IMG/VR virus record: IMGVR_UViG_3300017963_000063
Location: 1-54,338 of that record
Source of the DNA: a virus
Length of the DNA: 54,338 nucleotides
Reading direction: 5' to 3' (one strand)
Under the pieces are notes generated by a model. It had not been told where the DNA came from. It did not search any database and saw only the letters and a list, made by a program, of their open reading frames with translations. Both the position numbers and the translations under genes were made by a program. This document shows, in pieces, positions 53,165-54,338 of the stretch (its first letter is position 1; the number at the start of each line of letters is the position of its first letter).

Positions 53165-53580
53165 TGTTTGGGTCGGTCGACCACGGCGTTAGAGGTCAGT
53201 CGCGGATCGTCGTCGGTGAATCCCTCGGCTTCCAGGCACCGGCGTAGGATGCCGTCCAGAGTGCCCGCGTCTAGGCGTCCGCATTCCCCGTTCAAGAGCC
53301 CGAGAATCCCCTCGGCGATTGCCTGCCAGTGGTCGCCTAACACACCATCATCGCCAACCCGCCCCGAGTACCGCTCCCTATAGTCGGTCGCCCACTTGGC
53401 AAGGCCCACAACCAGGAGAGTAAGACCGTCTTCAGCCGTACAACGGTGCCGGCTGTCTGAGGTGGCAAACAGCAACGCATCGGCCCAAGCCTTTACGTGG
53501 CGTTCGCCCCACCGATTCTCGCGGAATGCCTTTCTGGCCGCTTTCGCCGTTTCCGCTTCAACGATCTGTAATGCGTTCAT
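53161..53580 (-). CDS. Helical protein of the leftward operon
   Basis: 139 residues from ATG 53580, with AAGGAAGG upstream; ATG 53664 is an alternative adding 28 residues and overlapping the ATPase gene. The body is helical (ETAKAARKAFRENRWGERHV, then 'WADALLFATSDSRHRCTAED'). No family recognised; between the ATPase and a membrane peptide. Confidence 0.5.
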   Translation of the reverse strand: MNALQIVEAETAKAARKAFRENRWGERHVKAWADALLFATSDSRHRCTAEDGLTLLVVGLAKWATDYRERYSGRVGDDGVLGDHWQAIAEGILGLLNGECGRLDAGTLDGILRRCLEAEGFTDDDPRLTSNAVVDRPKQ

Positions 53581-53656
53581 CGTCTCACCTTCCTTTCCAC
53601 CCGGCACAAGCGCCGGCCACGGGGCACGCCGAAACATGCCCGCAGGCCGGGGCTCG

Positions 53657-54325
53657 CTAGTCATCAGCCCGCCGCATCGCCCCGGCTTCGATCTGCTGGA
53701 GCGCTGCCCTCAGATTGTTCTTGCACGATTGCAGCAGCTTGACGTAGGCTTCGATTGGCTGCCCATCTAGGCCGGCCTGCTCTGCAACCGACTTCGCCCG
53801 CTCGGCAAACGGCTTGGAGAGCCCCTGATTCGTCAAGGTGATCTTGAAGCATCGGGACGCGAACGGCCCGCTATCGTGGTCGCCAAACAGGTCAGCATCC
53901 ACCCGGCGCGTCGTGGTGAAGATAACCGCCGTGTGCTTGGGTAGGTCCTCCAGCCACGTCAAGAACAGGTCCACCGCCCCAGCCGTGATTGCATGGGCTT
54001 CGTTGATAATCCACACGCGGAACGGCTTGTCCGGGCACGACGTGGTCAGCCAGGCCGCGCTCATCATCTTGTCAACGTAGGCTTTCGTGACCCGCGCGCC
54101 GTCAACCTCATCGACGAAAAACGGATCGGCCAACTGCTCGGCGATCAGCCACGCCAGCGCGGTCTTGCCTACCCCGGAGTTATTCGCGCCGGCCGCTTCA
54201 ATCCAGAATGCACCACGGTCGAAGCCGGGACGCTCAAGAATCGCTCGGACCATTTTGACAGCCTTGGGCTGGCCGACGTAATCAGCCCAGCAACGCGGCC
54301 GAAACTCGCGGTAAAGCTGCATCAT
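53657..54325 (-). CDS. Clamp-loader-like AAA+ ATPase
   Basis: 222 residues; begins 'LYREFRPRCWADYVGQPKAV', the typical opening of clamp-loader subunits (DnaX/RFC type). Walker A 'GANNSGVGKTALA' (46-58) and Walker B 'VWIINEAH' (104-111), in which the usual Asp of DEAH is Asn. Sensor-1-like 'TTTRRVD' follows. The C-terminal collar domain of full clamp loaders is mostly absent. It may load a sliding clamp or act as a modified ATP sensor; no clamp gene was recognised. Start behind AAGGGGG, within the terminal repeat. Confidence 0.7.
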   Translation of the reverse strand: MMQLYREFRPRCWADYVGQPKAVKMVRAILERPGFDRGAFWIEAAGANNSGVGKTALAWLIAEQLADPFFVDEVDGARVTKAYVDKMMSAAWLTTSCPDKPFRVWIINEAHAITAGAVDLFLTWLEDLPKHTAVIFTTTRRVDADLFGDHDSGPFASRCFKITLTNQGLSKPFAERAKSVAEQAGLDGQPIEAYVKLLQSCKNNLRAALQQIEAGAMRRADD

Positions 54326-54338
54326 ACACCCCCTTCTC
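54216..54338. repeat. Right copy of 123-bp terminal direct repeat
   Basis: Identical to 1-123. It includes the start codon and ribosome-binding site of the clamp-loader-like gene, whose operon continues upstream only in the left copy (from 124 on). Confidence 0.95.

Noticed and set aside
1-54338. Terminal repeat as true T7-like direct terminal repeats
   Set aside because: The right copy would cut the leftward operon 13 bases before a start codon, whereas the left copy continues the operon naturally. An assembly overlap of a circular genome explains this better, though only termini mapping is decisive.
1-54338. CRISPR array or diversity-generating retroelement
   Set aside because: No regular repeat-spacer structure and no reverse transcriptase motif were found; the 87-bp repeats at 31271-31602 have no spacers and are coding.

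Overview
The window looks like the complete genome of a circularly mapping tailed dsDNA phage, GC-rich, probably podovirus-like. The first 123 bases are repeated exactly at the end (54216-54338). The AAA+ ATPase gene at the right end starts inside that repeat, and the same leftward operon continues in the first 1.3 kb. I therefore read the repeat as an assembly overlap of a circular molecule of about 54,215 bp, not as a physical terminus. The podovirus reading rests on the large portal, the adaptor and long tail-nozzle-like proteins, a ~1,000-residue ejection-type protein, and the absence of any tape measure, tail tube or sheath. The host cannot be named from the sequence.

Layout. (a) A leftward operon runs 1282->136, crosses the contig join and continues 54325->52013: small membrane and zinc proteins, a clamp-loader-like ATPase, and a catalytic-domain-only tyrosine recombinase. 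Inside it, 340-1093 has no convincing gene but holds three operator-like dyads. (b) 1283-2177 is the non-coding divergent region. (c) 2.2-30.3 kb is the rightward virion module: fibre-like and decoration-like proteins, large terminase, portal, scaffold, a GroES-like co-chaperonin, major capsid protein, tail adaptor and nozzle, a virion protein with a C-terminal Hint domain, internal/ejection proteins and a beta-helix spike. (d) 30.3-35 kb is accessory and begins with a sigma70-like promoter. It includes a protein with 87-bp tandem repeats, a C5 cytosine methyltransferase gene with a second long reading frame inside it, a nucleotidyltransferase-like protein and a ribbon-helix-helix regulator. 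(e) 35.0-40.7 kb is recombination and replication: a strong promoter, a structured leader with two interleaved perfect 12-bp inverted repeats, an SMC/Rad50-like ATPase, an ERF annealing protein, a YqaJ-type exonuclease, an amino-methyltransferase, and a replication protein whose gene carries iteron-like repeats. (f) 40.7-47.7 kb is a dense run of small genes (HNH proteins, DUF5131, RusA, radical SAM, zinc proteins) in which short exact repeats recur at gene ends. (g) 47.7-52.0 kb has an initiator-like tRNA-Met, lipoprotein and holin-size membrane peptides, a trypsin-fold protease, and an XRE regulator that meets the recombinase gene at a shared hairpin.

How the parts work together: terminase, portal, scaffold, capsid and co-chaperonin build the head. 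The 15-30 kb genes build the tail and the ejection machinery. ERF, exonuclease, RusA and the SMC-like protein form a recombination set. The DnaD-like protein with its repeats plus the clamp-loader-like ATPase probably recruit host replication enzymes, since no DNA polymerase is encoded. Two methyltransferases could protect the DNA. I found no recognisable endolysin. The strongest candidates for something undescribed are the dual-frame methyltransferase locus, the pseudoknot-like leader RNA, the 11-bp-phased repeats in the replication gene, and the repeated gene-end sequences in the small-gene region. All family assignments are from motif reading and memory; no search was run.
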